Source: Sphingobium yanoikuyae
GTDB taxonomy: Bacteria; Pseudomonadota; Alphaproteobacteria; Sphingomonadales; Sphingomonadaceae
Length of the DNA stretch: 64,000 nt
Reading direction: 5' to 3'
Assembly: GCF_013001025.1 (NCBI RefSeq)
Contig: NZ_CP053021.1
Coordinates: 3,996,001 to 4,060,000 of the forward strand
The notes under the pieces were generated by a model. That model was not told where the DNA came from, did no database searches, and saw nothing but the letters and a program-made list of their open reading frames with translations. Made by a program: the position numbers and the translations under genes. Shown here piece by piece: positions 22,957 to 31,794 of the stretch (the stretch's first letter is position 1; each line of letters starts with the position of its first letter).

Positions 22957-25167
22957 ATGCGCGCGCTTCGCCGCCTGATCTGGCCGCTGCCGGCCCTGCT
23001 GGCAGTGATCGCCGCCGCGCCGGCCTCTGCTGTGGCTGCCGCTGCCTCGGGCGATGCCACCCCCGCCGCGATCGACGCGACGCCGCCGGACAATGGCCTC
23101 CATTACCCGCTCACCCGCCGCCAGGATCTGGTCGAGGATCATTTCGGCGTGAAGGTGACCGATCCCTATCGCTGGCTGGAAAATGACGTCCGCACCGATC
23201 CCGCCGTGCGCGACTGGGTCGGCCGCGAAAATGACCTGACCCGCCGCTATATCGATGACCTGCCCGGCCGCAATGCGCTCAAGACGCGGATGCAGGCGCT
23301 CTTCGCCCATGGCCGCTTCACCGTGCCGCGCAAGGCCGGCACCCGCTATTTCTACGGCTATAACAAGGGGCTGCAGAACCAGACACCGCTCTATGTCCGC
23401 GAAGGACTGGCCGGTGAACAAAGGCTGCTGCTCGATCCCAATCGCTGGGCCAGGGATGGCGCCAGTGCGCTCGCCGAATGGACGCCCTCGCCCGACGGCC
23501 GCTTCCTCGCCTATGGCGTGCAGGATGCCGGCAGCGACTGGCGCACCCTGCGCGTGCTGGACGTCGACAGCGGCAAGATCCTCGACGACAAGGTCGAATG
23601 GGTCAAATTCTCGCAAACTGCCTGGGACGGCCGGGGCGAGGGCTTCTTCTACTCCCGCTATGCCGCGCCGGTCGACGGCGAAGCCTATCAGTCGACCAAC
23701 AGCGACCAGCAGCTTTATTATCATCGCATCGGCACGCCCCAGGCGCAGGACCAGCTCATCTATGCGACGCCCGATCGCCCCGGCCTCAGCCACACCGCCC
23801 AGGTGACGAGCGATGGCCGCTGGCTGATCGTCAGCAGCTTTGCCGGCATGGATCCGCGCCGCGAGCTGCATGTCGCCGCGCTCGACGGTGGCCCCGTCAA
23901 GCTGCGGACGCTGGTCAAGGGCCTCGCCAATGACTGGCGCCTGATCGGCAGCCGGGGATCGACCCTCTATTTCGTCACCGACCGCAAGGCCGCCCATATG
24001 CGGCTGGTGACGCTCGATGCCCTGCGGCCGGGGCGCAGCGAAAAGCCGCTGGTGGCCGAACGCACCGATACGCTTGCCGGCGGATCGCTGGTCGGCAACC
24101 GCTTCATCCTCGCTTACATGACCCAATCGGAAACCGTCGCCGAACTGGTCGAGCTGGACGGGCGCAAGGTCGGCGACGTGCCGCTGCCCGGCATGGGCAC
24201 CGCTGCCGGTTTCGGCGGGCGCGATGGCGACCCGGAAACCTTCTTCTCCTTCTCCGGCTTCGTGACGCCGGCCAGCATCTATCGCTTCGACACGGCGAGC
24301 CAGCAGACCCAGCTCTTCGCCCAGCCCGACCTGCCCTTCAATCCCGCCGATTATGGCGTCGAACAGGTCAGCTATCCCTCGAAGGACGGCACGCTGATCC
24401 CGATGACGATCCTGCGCAAGAAAGTGCTGGCCGACCATACACAGGCGGTGCCGACCATCCTCTATGGCTATGGCGGCTTCAACATCGCGCTGACGCCCGG
24501 CTATTCGGCGACCCGCATGGCCTGGCTGGAACAGGGCGGCGCCTATGCCATCGCCAATCTGCGCGGCGGCGGCGAGTTCGGCAAGGCCTGGCACGATGCC
24601 GGGCGCGGCGCCAACAAGCAGAATGTGTTCGACGATTTCATCGCCGCCGCCGAATATCTCAAGGCCCAGGGCTATACCCCCAAGGATGGGCTGGCGATCG
24701 AGGGCCGTTCCAATGGCGGCCTGCTGGTCGGCGCGGTGGTCAACCAGCGGCCCGACCTGTTCGCCGCCGCCCTGCCCGCGGTCGGGGTCATGGACATGCT
24801 GCGCTTCGATCGCTTCACCGCCGGCCGCTATTGGGTCGACGATTATGGATCGCCCGACAATGAACGTGACTTCCCCCTGCTCTATGGCTATTCGCCCTAT
24901 CACAACATCTTGAGCGGCAAGGATTATCCGGCGATCCTGGTGACCACGGCGGATACCGACGACCGGGTCGTGCCGGCGCACAGCTTCAAATATGCCGCCG
25001 CGCTGCAGGCCGCGTCGATCGGCGACAAGCCGCATCTGTTGCGGGTGGAGAATCGTGCCGGCCATGGCGCGGGCAAGCCGATCGACAAGCTGATCGAGGA
25101 ATATGCCGACAGCTATGCCTTCGCCGCCCATTTCACCGGGCTCGACATCCAGCGCAAGCCGGACTGA
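22957..25167 (+). CDS. Prolyl oligopeptidase family (S9A) serine peptidase, exported
   Basis: The 736-residue enzyme cuts short peptides after proline. It has a signal peptide (RRLIWPLPALLAVIAAAPASA), then the propeller entry HYPLTRRQDLVEDHFGVKVTDPYRWLEN, a seven-bladed beta-propeller to about residue 470 and the alpha/beta hydrolase domain. The triad is visible: S585 in EGRSNGGLL, an Asp in TADTDDRVVP (D668/D669) and H703 in NRAGHGAGK. YGYGGFNIALTP and NLRGGGEFG are oxyanion-side landmarks. The gene follows the rplQ terminator at once and stands alone. Its role is probably periplasmic peptide scavenging. Confidence 0.93.
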   Translation: MRALRRLIWPLPALLAVIAAAPASAVAAAASGDATPAAIDATPPDNGLHYPLTRRQDLVEDHFGVKVTDPYRWLENDVRTDPAVRDWVGRENDLTRRYIDDLPGRNALKTRMQALFAHGRFTVPRKAGTRYFYGYNKGLQNQTPLYVREGLAGEQRLLLDPNRWARDGASALAEWTPSPDGRFLAYGVQDAGSDWRTLRVLDVDSGKILDDKVEWVKFSQTAWDGRGEGFFYSRYAAPVDGEAYQSTNSDQQLYYHRIGTPQAQDQLIYATPDRPGLSHTAQVTSDGRWLIVSSFAGMDPRRELHVAALDGGPVKLRTLVKGLANDWRLIGSRGSTLYFVTDRKAAHMRLVTLDALRPGRSEKPLVAERTDTLAGGSLVGNRFILAYMTQSETVAELVELDGRKVGDVPLPGMGTAAGFGGRDGDPETFFSFSGFVTPASIYRFDTASQQTQLFAQPDLPFNPADYGVEQVSYPSKDGTLIPMTILRKKVLADHTQAVPTILYGYGGFNIALTPGYSATRMAWLEQGGAYAIANLRGGGEFGKAWHDAGRGANKQNVFDDFIAAAEYLKAQGYTPKDGLAIEGRSNGGLLVGAVVNQRPDLFAAALPAVGVMDMLRFDRFTAGRYWVDDYGSPDNERDFPLLYGYSPYHNILSGKDYPAILVTTADTDDRVVPAHSFKYAAALQAASIGDKPHLLRVENRAGHGAGKPIDKLIEEYADSYAFAAHFTGLDIQRKPD

Positions 25168-25230
25168 GCCCATTCAGCCTCTGGACAGCCCGACGCGGCT
25201 ATGGCTCATTCCATCGCAGGAGACAGGCAG

Positions 25231-25851
25231 ATGATCGGGAACAGGACGCGGTGGATGACGGGGGCGCTGGTCGGCGCAGGGCTGCTGCTGGGCAGCGTCG
25301 CCCCGGCACAGGCCCGGCCCCGCTATGACGATCGCTACTGGCATCACCGCCATGATCGCGGCAATGGCTTCGGCTTTGGCGACGCGGTCGGCATTGCCGC
25401 ACTGCTTGGCGCCGCCGTGGTGGTCGCCAATTCCGTCTCCAAGGACCGCAAGGACGCACGCGGCGCTGATGTCGACAACCGCCCCTATGCCGACAATGAC
25501 GCCCCGCCTCCAACCAGTGGCACCGACTATGGAGCGGATGCCGACAACGCGGGACCGCCCGCGCGCACGGATGATTTTTCGGACGTCGCTGCCACCAACC
25601 AGAGCAATGACCAGCTGACCGATGCCTGCGCGCTGGCCGCGCGGGACGAGGCGCAGGGCCAGGCCGGCTATGCCGAAATCCGCCACATCGACGAGCCGCG
25701 CGCGACCGCCGACGGCTATAATATCGATGGCGAGGTCGAGACCCGCACCAGCTATCGCGCCACCGAAGGCACCACCCGTCGCTTCACCTGCGCGATGAAG
25801 GACGGCCGCGTGGCAGAGGTCTATCTCAGCCGCGACGTGGCGATGCACTGA
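25231..25851 (+). CDS. Hypothetical exported protein
   Basis: The 206-residue protein has a signal peptide (WMTGALVGAGLLLGSVAPAQA), a His/Arg/Asp-rich patch (YDDRYWHHRHDRG), a hydrophobic glycine/alanine helix (FGDAVGIAALLGAAVVVANSV) and a disordered Asp/Pro region. A C-terminal domain follows with TDACALAARDEAQ and RRFTCAMKDGRVAEVYL; its two Cys could pair. ATG 25231 follows GCAGGAGA, better than the ATG at 25201. I do not recognise the C-terminal domain, though exported proteins of this layout occur in sphingomonads. Confidence 0.65.
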   Translation: MIGNRTRWMTGALVGAGLLLGSVAPAQARPRYDDRYWHHRHDRGNGFGFGDAVGIAALLGAAVVVANSVSKDRKDARGADVDNRPYADNDAPPPTSGTDYGADADNAGPPARTDDFSDVAATNQSNDQLTDACALAARDEAQGQAGYAEIRHIDEPRATADGYNIDGEVETRTSYRATEGTTRRFTCAMKDGRVAEVYLSRDVAMH

Positions 25852-25867
25852 CGCATAGCCACCGGAT

Positions 25868-25886
25868 TGTCTCGCCGAGCGAGACA
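25868..25886. promoter_or_regulatory. Perfect 8-bp inverted repeat
   Basis: TGTCTCGC and GCGAGACA flank CGA. It lies 16 bp after the hypothetical gene stop and about 85 bp before the porin start. It could be a weak terminator stem or an operator; there is no T-run. Confidence 0.4.
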
Positions 25887-25970
25887 GTCTGGTGCGCCGC
25901 CGCCGGCTTATCATGCCCGCCCATTTCCCTATTTCGAGCCCATCTCGAACAAATGGGAAAAGGGATAGAC

Positions 25971-26564
25971 ATGATGAGAAACATGATCGGCACCGCGGCA
26001 GCCATCGGCCTTGCCCTCGCCTGCGGCACCGCCCATGCCGAAAGCTTCCAGGGCCCCTATGTCGGCGTCCAGGCCGGCTGGAACCGCGACAGCATCGGCA
26101 GCGCCAACAGCGATGTCGGCCGCCTCGACATGCATGAATCGCGCGACGCCTTCTTCGGTGGCGGATTTGCCGGTTATGATCATCAGCTTACCGACAAGAT
26201 CGTGGTCGGCGTGGAGGCCGGTTTCGACATCGCCGCCGATGACGCATCCCGCGTCGGCGGATCGCTGATCGACCCCAATTACAGCTTCGATATCGGCGCG
26301 CGCGCCGGCTATGTCGTCGGCGGCAACACCCTGCTCTATGTCCGGGGCAGCTATGAGAATATGCGCGCCCGTATCGCGCTCAGCGATACCAGCGGCACCC
26401 TGTCGGGCCATGACAGTTTCGACGGCTGGGGCGTGGGTGCCGGCGTCGAACGCTTCGTCGCCGACAAGGTCACCGCGCGTATCGAATATCGATACAGTGA
26501 CCTCGGCAACGGCGGCAAGTTCGACCGGCACCAGACCCTGGTCGGCCTCGCCTATCATTTCTGA
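25971..26564 (+). CDS. Outer-membrane beta-barrel protein (OmpA/Omp25-like barrel)
   Basis: This 197-residue protein has a signal peptide (MIGTAAAIGLALACGTAHA) followed by an eight-stranded barrel pattern: GPYVGVQAGWNRD, FFGGGFAGYDHQLTDKIVVGVEAGFDI, YSFDIGARAGYVVGGNTLLYVRGSYE and, last, GVGAGVERFVADKVTARIEYRYSDLG with the final strand QTLVGLAYHF ending in Phe. This is the porin_OmpL/Omp25 layout of alphaproteobacteria. It is probably a structural barrel or small pore. ATG 25971 has AAAAGGGA upstream; an in-frame ATG at 25953 lacks a site. Confidence 0.85.
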   Translation: MMRNMIGTAAAIGLALACGTAHAESFQGPYVGVQAGWNRDSIGSANSDVGRLDMHESRDAFFGGGFAGYDHQLTDKIVVGVEAGFDIAADDASRVGGSLIDPNYSFDIGARAGYVVGGNTLLYVRGSYENMRARIALSDTSGTLSGHDSFDGWGVGAGVERFVADKVTARIEYRYSDLGNGGKFDRHQTLVGLAYHF

Positions 26565-26573
26565 CGTCAGTCG

Positions 26574-26606
26574 GGACGGGCAGGCGCAAGGCAGCCCTGC
26601 CCGTCC
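26574..26606. terminator. Bidirectional terminator-like hairpin
   Basis: GGACGGGCAGG (26574-26584) and CCTGCCCGTCC (26596-26606) pair perfectly. The hairpin lies between the convergent porin and gamma-glutamylcyclotransferase-like genes. No long T-run is present on either side. Confidence 0.55.
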
Positions 26607-26634
26607 AGAGGCCAGAGCCATCCATTCCAGCGGA

Positions 26635-27027
26635 TCAGCGCGCCGCCAGATAATCGCCGCTGGCGATCACCCGATGTCCGGTAACGGACAGGGCGTACAG
26701 ATAGACCCAGGCGTCGACAGGCCCATCCGCCGTTTCCACGAGACAGCGTTCGCGCCGATATTCATGGGGCAGGGAATCGTCGGGCGTGCATTCCTCATAG
26801 GCGTCGAGCCGCGCCAGCAGCGCCTCCGCTTCGGACAGTGCGAACAGGTCGCCATATACGCGCCCCGCCTCCCCCGGCACGAAACCGGGATAATCCGCCA
26901 CCTGATAGAGTTTGCCGCCGATCCAGCCCGCCCCGATCCACTCGGCGCGATCGGCCAGCCAATGCGCCATCGGCCCTTCAAAGCCCGGTCGCAGCGTGCC
27001 ATAAACGAAAAGCAACGGCCTTTTCAT
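26635..27027 (-). CDS. Gamma-glutamylcyclotransferase-like (AIG2/GGCT) protein
   Basis: The 130-residue cytosolic protein has the GGCT fold. It opens with the substrate loop LFVYGTLRPGFEGPMAHWL and includes ADYPGFVPGEAGRVYGDLFAL. DAYEE provides the catalytic Glu, and VDAWVYLYA the final strand. Family members release 5-oxoproline from gamma-glutamyl amines or act on related amides. The ATG at 27027 gives the expected N-terminus (MKRPLLFVYGT); the longer frame to 27060 adds unrelated residues. It stands alone, convergent with the porin. Confidence 0.85.
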   Translation of the reverse strand: MKRPLLFVYGTLRPGFEGPMAHWLADRAEWIGAGWIGGKLYQVADYPGFVPGEAGRVYGDLFALSEAEALLARLDAYEECTPDDSLPHEYRRERCLVETADGPVDAWVYLYALSVTGHRVIASGDYLAAR

Positions 27028-27219
27028 TACCAACCTGCAACTTTCACCGATTGACGGCAAATTTTCCCAATCATCGGATTTTTTCGCATAGCAAAAAAAT
27101 CAGCAACTGAGGAAAACGCACGGATTTCCGCCAAAAATCGAAACTGGCACGCCGCCTGCAATATCGTCTGGCATCAAGGCCGGACGGTCCGGCCAGGAAA
27201 TATCTAGGGAGTGAGTATC

Positions 27220-27324
27220 ATGTCCATCGCCAAGTTCCAGAGCGTCGCCCTTGCCTTTGTCGGCGCCGTCATCTTCGCCAGCCTGTTCGTCGGCGCGGCG
27301 GTTCCGGTTGCCCCGATCGCCTGA
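27220..27324 (+). CDS. Small 34-residue hydrophobic protein
   Basis: ATG 27220 with AGGGAG eight bases upstream opens a 34-codon frame. The peptide starts MSIAKFQSVALAFVGAVIFA and ends in VPVAPIA, so it has one membrane helix (or an uncleaved signal-like segment) with almost no soluble part. It precedes the PspC-domain gene by 49 bp and is probably co-transcribed with it. I do not know its function; a single-span regulator or membrane-stress peptide would fit. Confidence 0.65.
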   Translation: MSIAKFQSVALAFVGAVIFASLFVGAAVPVAPIA

Positions 27325-27373
27325 TCGGGCAACCGCCCCTTTCCCATCACAGATATTATTGAAGGCCAGATCC

Positions 27374-27559
27374 ATGAACAACAGCTTCACCCTCGACCGC
27401 CGCAACGCGAAGATCATGGGCGTGTGCGCCGGCATCGCCAACCGCACCGGGCTGGATGTCACGCTGATCCGCGTTGCCCTGGTGCTGCTGACCCTGTGCG
27501 CCCTAGGCCCGATCGGCGTCGTGGCCTATCTGCTCGCCGGCTGGCTGGCCGAGGGTTGA
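27374..27559 (+). CDS. PspC domain protein
   Basis: This 61-residue protein is a minimal PspC domain: FTLDRRNAKIMGVCAGIANRTGLDVTLIRVALVLLTL, then a second half-helix GPIGVVAYLLAGWLA. PspC-type proteins sit in the inner membrane and sense envelope stress in the phage-shock response. Here only the core domain is present, with no other psp genes nearby. It lies behind the 34-residue membrane peptide and ends at an intrinsic terminator. Confidence 0.85.
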   Translation: MNNSFTLDRRNAKIMGVCAGIANRTGLDVTLIRVALVLLTLCALGPIGVVAYLLAGWLAEG

Positions 27560-27602
27560 TCCCTCGCCGCCACCGGAAGGCAGGGTTTCCGGATACAAAA
27601 GC

Positions 27603-27635
27603 GCCGCCCCGGCATATGCCCTGGGCGGCCTTTTT
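27603..27635 (+). terminator. Intrinsic terminator after the PspC gene
   Basis: GCCGCCC (27603-27609) and GGGCGGC (27623-27629) form the stem, followed by CTTTTT. Confidence 0.85.
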
Positions 27636-27676
27636 ATGCCCCGCATCGACGGGACAAGGATGAGCGCGATCTGCGC

Positions 27677-27760
27677 TTAAGCGTACAGCACCGAGTAGAA
27701 GGTCAGCATCTGGACGCTGACCGCAACCACCAGCGCAGTCGCCTGAAAGGCCTGACGCAT
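27677..27760 (-). CDS. Small 27-residue membrane protein
   Basis: On the minus strand, ATG 27760 (TGGAG six bases upstream) opens a 27-codon frame, MRQAFQATALVVAVSVQMLT, ending in FYSVLYA. An upstream ATG at 27772 would add four residues (MESN). The central segment is a single hydrophobic helix. The frame is flanked by AT-rich DNA on its 5' side, where a promoter could lie. Function unknown; the call rests on the ribosome binding site and the helix alone. Confidence 0.5.
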   Translation of the reverse strand: MRQAFQATALVVAVSVQMLTFYSVLYA

Positions 27761-27876
27761 ATTGGACTCCATCATTGGAACGACATCCCGGATCGGGATG
27801 CAGCGCCATATGATGATTTCACATCATTGTAACAATCGCAAAGCCTGACATACCAATTGCATCAAACGCAATTATG

Positions 27877-28626
27877 TCACAGCTGTTGCTCCAGAGCCAT
27901 GATGGTCGCACGCGCCGCTGCCGGGTTCCGGACCTTGGCGCCGCTGATGTAGAAGAGATAGGCGTCGCCCTGCGCCGCCTGCGCCTTTGCCCGATCGGCC
28001 CAGCCGGCGATGTCCGCCCTGCCATAGCCGGTCTCCTCGTCCTCTCGGCTGCGCATCAGCCGGCTGTAGGCAAAACCGACATCATGGCCGGTGATTGCCG
28101 GATAATCGTCATGGTCGGCCAGCACCACCGCCGCGCCCGCGTCGCGTGCCAGAGCCAGGAAGGCCGGGTCATCGAAGCTTTCGTGCCGCACCTCCAGCGC
28201 ATGGCGTAGCGCCACGCCATCGACACTGGCCGGCAACAATTGCAGGAAGGCGCCGAAATCATCGGGGTCAAACTTCTTGGTCGGCATGAACTGCCACAGG
28301 ATCGGCCCCAGCCGGTCGCCCAGTTCGACGATCCCCTGCTGGACGAATTTCTGGATCGACTCGCCCGCCTCCGCCAGCACGCGGCGATTGGTGCAGAATC
28401 GCGACGCCTTGACCGCAAACTGAAAGCCGTCGGGCACCGCCTGCGCCCAACCGGCAAAGGTCGCCGGCTTCTGGCTGCTATAATAGGTGGCGTTGATCTC
28501 CGTCGCGGTCAGTTGCACGCCGACATAGGCCAGTTCATCCTTCTGGCGCATGCCGGCGGGATAGAAGCTGCCGCGCCAGGGCTCATAGACCCATCCGCCG
28601 ATCCCGACCCTGATCCGTCCCGTCAT
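27877..28626 (-). CDS. DUF72 (YecE-like) protein
   Basis: The 249-residue protein has the DUF72 TIM-barrel-like pattern: RVGIGGWVYEPWRGSFYP at the start, ELAYVGVQLTATEINATYYSSQKPATFAGWAQAVPDGFQFAVKASRF, then LGPILWQFMPTKKFD, LRHALEVRHESFDD and, at the end, AYLFYISGAKVRNPAAA. The biochemical role of DUF72 proteins is unknown. The ATG is preceded by GGGAGGA. It stands alone on the minus strand. Confidence 0.9.
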   Translation of the reverse strand: MTGRIRVGIGGWVYEPWRGSFYPAGMRQKDELAYVGVQLTATEINATYYSSQKPATFAGWAQAVPDGFQFAVKASRFCTNRRVLAEAGESIQKFVQQGIVELGDRLGPILWQFMPTKKFDPDDFGAFLQLLPASVDGVALRHALEVRHESFDDPAFLALARDAGAAVVLADHDDYPAITGHDVGFAYSRLMRSREDEETGYGRADIAGWADRAKAQAAQGDAYLFYISGAKVRNPAAARATIMALEQQL

Positions 28627-28746
28627 GAAGATCCTCCCTGCGCCATATTGATCGCCCGGAACGATCAGAGCCAGCGGGAAAAGCCATTGGCGATTATTGC
28701 GAACAATTCTTAATTATCGAGCAACAGATTTCAAAGGGGTTCCGCC

Positions 28747-28983
28747 ATGTCGCTCGATCTCATCAAGACCGCCACCTATTTGTCGATCCACCTGACCGTG
28801 GGCTTCACCGTCGCCTATCTGATGACCGGATCGGTCGCGCTGGCCGGCGGCATCGCGCTCGTCGAACCGATGGTCAATGCGGTTGCCTTCTTCTTCCACG
28901 AACAGGCCTGGAAGCGCTTCAGCGCCCGGCCGCCGCGCAATGCCGGACGCGACTGGATGCGCGGTCAGGCGGCGATCGCCTGA
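28747..28983 (+). CDS. DUF2061 membrane protein
   Basis: The 78-residue protein matches DUF2061: KTATYLSIHLTVGFTVAYLMTGSVALAGGIALVEPMVNAVAFFFHEQAWKR. Two membrane helices and a short basic C-terminal tail are predicted. The family role is unknown. It is convergent with the cyclophilin gene, and the two stop codons are only 4 bp apart. Confidence 0.88.
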   Translation: MSLDLIKTATYLSIHLTVGFTVAYLMTGSVALAGGIALVEPMVNAVAFFFHEQAWKRFSARPPRNAGRDWMRGQAAIA

Positions 28984-28987
28984 CCCC

Positions 28988-29662
28988 TCACTTCTTCGGG
29001 CGCGGCTTGGCGCGCGGGATCAGCCAGGGCTTCACCTTGCCGGTCGGCCGCGCCTTTCCGTCCAGCCGTCGCACATGCCGGATGGTGATCGGCTTGACGA
29101 TCATCTGCCCGCGCATCGGCCCGGTGCCGCAACAGGTCGGCACCGCCAGGATGCGACGCACCACATCCATGCCGGCCACCACATGGCCAAAGGCGGCATA
29201 GCCGATCGAACTGCCCTGCGCGTCCATCCTCGGCGTCGGGCCTACCGTGATGAAGAAATTGCCTGATGCCGAATTGGGCCGGTCCGGCCGGGCCATCGAC
29301 AGGGTCGCGTCGAGATGCCTGATCCCGGTCTGGCTGGTCGGCTCATGCCGGACCGGCGGCAAGGCCCGGCGCAGGTCGGTATCGATCCCGCCCTGGATCA
29401 GCCCATATCGGGGATCGCTCTTGCGCCGCGCCGCCCGGTAGAAGACCGTGCCGTCGAGCCGCTGGTCATCGGCATAGGCGAGGAAATTGGCGCTGGTCAG
29501 GGGAGCGCGACGCTGGTCGAGGGCCACGATGATGGTCCCGACCGATGTATCGATCGCGACGCGCGTATAGCCGGGGGTCGGCCGATTGGCGGGTTGGGCA
29601 TGGGCCAGACCGGAAAACAGGGCAAACAGGAAGACGGCAAGACGGCAGGCAACGGAACGCAT
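28988..29662 (-). CDS. Exported peptidyl-prolyl cis-trans isomerase, cyclophilin type
   Basis: The 224-residue protein has a signal peptide (RLAVFLFALFSGLAHA), then a cyclophilin core: RVAIDTSVGTIIVALDQRRAPLTSANFLAYA, FYRAAR, YGLIQGG, LSMARPDRPNSASGNFFITVG and YAAFGHVVAGMDVVRRIL. Cyclophilins speed up proline isomerisation during folding; this one would act in the periplasm. The active-site region is slightly divergent (LIQGG for the usual VQGGD). A basic tail (KARPTGKVKPWLIPRAKPRPKK) follows. ATG 29662 gives the signal peptide. Confidence 0.9.
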   Translation of the reverse strand: MRSVACRLAVFLFALFSGLAHAQPANRPTPGYTRVAIDTSVGTIIVALDQRRAPLTSANFLAYADDQRLDGTVFYRAARRKSDPRYGLIQGGIDTDLRRALPPVRHEPTSQTGIRHLDATLSMARPDRPNSASGNFFITVGPTPRMDAQGSSIGYAAFGHVVAGMDVVRRILAVPTCCGTGPMRGQMIVKPITIRHVRRLDGKARPTGKVKPWLIPRAKPRPKK

Positions 29663-29933
29663 CGACACGGGGCACTCGTCGGGGAGGGAGAATGCCGAGG
29701 CTATCGACCGCGCAGCGCGGACGCAACCAAGCAACAGGGCACCTGCCCTTTGCCAATATGCCGCTTATGCTGTCCTACAGCATGTCACCGCCCTATATTG
29801 CCCGGCCTCGGCGATCGAACAGCTTTGTAACGAAATTTCCCACATTTGAATGAAGATGACAAAATGTGCGGGAAATGTGCGAAGTTAAGCGCTTGCTTGC
29901 CCGGCTCGGGGTGGGGGCCTATAGCCCGCGGCC

Positions 29934-31058
29934 ATGAGCAGCGAACCCTTCCGCACGCAACTCGCAGCGCTTGAATCGCGGGGGCGCCTGCGCCACCTGA
30001 TCCCTCGCGCCGGGCGTGATTTTGCCTCCAACGACTATCTTGGCCTCGCGTCCGATCCGATGATCGGCCAGGCCGTGGCCGACGCGGTCGCGCGCGGCGT
30101 GCCGGTCGGCTCGGGCGGCTCGCGCCTGCTGCGCGGCAATGCCCCCGAACATGAAGGGCTGGAGGCCAAGGCCGCGGAATTTTTCCGCACCCAGGCGTCG
30201 CTGTTCCTGGCCAATGGCTTTCTCGCCAATATGGCGCTGTTCGCGACCCTGCCGCAGCGCGGCGACCTGATCGTCGCGGACGAACTGATCCATGCCAGCG
30301 TCCATGACGGCATCCGCCTGTCGAAAGCGACCGCGGTCTTCGCCCGTCACAATGACCTGCAAAGCTTCGCCGACCTCATCACCGCCTTCCGCGCCGAAGG
30401 GGGCAAGGGCCGGATCTGGATCGCGGTCGAAACGCTCTATTCGATGGACGGCGACATGGCGCCGCTCGGCGATCTCGCCAAGCTGGCCGCCACCCATGAT
30501 GCGATGCTGTTGCTGGACGAAGCCCATGGCACCGGCGTCTTCGGTCCCGGCGGGCGTGGCCTGTCGGCCGGCCTCGACGGGCTGCACAATGTCATCACCC
30601 TCCACACCTGCGGCAAGGCGATGGGCGTGGAGGGCGCGCTGATCTGCGGCCCGCGCATCCATATCGACTATCTCATCAACCGCGCCCGCCCCTTCATCTT
30701 CTCGACCGCACCTTCGCCGCTGATGGCGGTCGCCGCCTCCGCCGCGATCGACCGGATCGAGACCGCCGACAATCGCCGCGACCGGCTGGCCACATTGCGC
30801 CAGGATGCGGTCGAGGCGATCTGCGCGCCGCTCGGCCTGCCCCGTCCGCGCAGCCAGATCATCCCGCTGATCCTGGGCGAGGACGCACGCACCATGGCCG
30901 CCGCCGCCGCCTTGCAGGAGGCCGGCTTCGACGTGCGTGGCATCCGCCCGCCGACCGTGCCCGCCGGCACCAGCCGCCTGCGCATCTCGCTCTCGCTCAA
31001 TGTCGGGCGCGCCGACGTGATTGCGCTCGGCGACGTGCTGCGCCGGGTCGCCCGATGA
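29934..31058 (+). CDS. bioF: 8-amino-7-oxononanoate synthase
   Basis: BioF (374 residues) is the PLP enzyme that condenses pimeloyl-ACP/CoA with alanine in biotin synthesis. DFASNDYLGLASDP and VGSGGSRLLRGNAPEHEGLE are family motifs. LLLDEAHGTGVFGPGGRGL contains the PLP-binding Asp and His. HTCGKAMGVEGAL places the PLP Lys at K228. Its stop overlaps bioD by 4 bp (ATGA). The AT-rich stretch 29800-29890 upstream is the likely promoter; I see no clear BioR box. Confidence 0.93.
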   Translation: MSSEPFRTQLAALESRGRLRHLIPRAGRDFASNDYLGLASDPMIGQAVADAVARGVPVGSGGSRLLRGNAPEHEGLEAKAAEFFRTQASLFLANGFLANMALFATLPQRGDLIVADELIHASVHDGIRLSKATAVFARHNDLQSFADLITAFRAEGGKGRIWIAVETLYSMDGDMAPLGDLAKLAATHDAMLLLDEAHGTGVFGPGGRGLSAGLDGLHNVITLHTCGKAMGVEGALICGPRIHIDYLINRARPFIFSTAPSPLMAVAASAAIDRIETADNRRDRLATLRQDAVEAICAPLGLPRPRSQIIPLILGEDARTMAAAAALQEAGFDVRGIRPPTVPAGTSRLRISLSLNVGRADVIALGDVLRRVAR

Positions 31059-31687
31059 CCCGCCTGATCGTCACCGGCACCGATACCGACATCGGCAAGA
31101 CCGTCTTCGCCGCCGGCCTCGCCGCGGCGCTCGGCGCTTATTATTGGAAGCCGATCCAGGCCGGCGTCGATCCGCAGGGCGACAAGGAACGGGTCGCCAC
31201 CCTGTCCGGTCTGCCGACCGAACGCATCCTGCCCGAAGCCTATCGCCTTGCCACGCCCGCCTCGCCGCATCTTGCCGCGCGGATCGACGGCGTCGACATC
31301 TCGCTCGATCGCCTGGCGCTGCCCAGGGTCGACGGGCCGCTGGTGGTCGAAGGGGCCGGCGGCGTACTGGTGCCGGTCAGCGAGAGCCTGCTGATGGCGG
31401 ACCTGTTCGCCTATTGGGGCCAGCCTGCGATCCTGTGCGCCCGCACCGGCCTTGGCACGATCAACCACAGCCTGCTCAGCATAGAGGCGCTGCGCGCGCG
31501 CGGCGTCCATGTCGTCGGCATCGCCTTCATCGGGGATGCGCATGAGGAGAATGAACGGATCATCCCGCACATCGCCGGCGTCCCCAGCCTGGGTCGCCTG
31601 CCGCTGCTCGATCCGCTCGAGCGGGATAGTCTGGCGGCCGCCTTCAGGGCGCACATCCATCTTCCTGATAATTTCAACGGCCGATAA
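31055..31687 (+). CDS. bioD: Dethiobiotin synthetase
   Basis: BioD (210 residues) closes the ureido ring of dethiobiotin from DAPA, CO2 and ATP. The P-loop TGTDTDIGKTVFAAGLA lies at the N-terminus, YWKPIQAGVD provides the substrate Lys, and LVVEGAGGVLVPVSE and GLGTINHSLLSIEAL are standard. It overlaps bioF by 4 bp and is translationally coupled. bioA lies 5.4 kb away behind unrelated genes, and bioB and bioC are not in the window. Confidence 0.94.
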   Translation: MTRLIVTGTDTDIGKTVFAAGLAAALGAYYWKPIQAGVDPQGDKERVATLSGLPTERILPEAYRLATPASPHLAARIDGVDISLDRLALPRVDGPLVVEGAGGVLVPVSESLLMADLFAYWGQPAILCARTGLGTINHSLLSIEALRARGVHVVGIAFIGDAHEENERIIPHIAGVPSLGRLPLLDPLERDSLAAAFRAHIHLPDNFNGR

Positions 31688-31794
31688 TTTTCGACCAACG
31701 ACATGGACATGCCGCTTTGACGGGCGTTGAACTGCCCGCCAGAACGGACAGAACGAATGACGTCCGATCCAGACGAAGCAAGGGAATAGCCTTC

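Noticed and set aside
22708..25173. Minus-strand open frame of 821 codons opposite the prolyl oligopeptidase gene
   Set aside because: The plus strand carries an unmistakable S9 peptidase with triad. The antisense frame is repetitive and Gly/Ala/Arg/Ile-rich, as expected from GC-rich codon shadowing.
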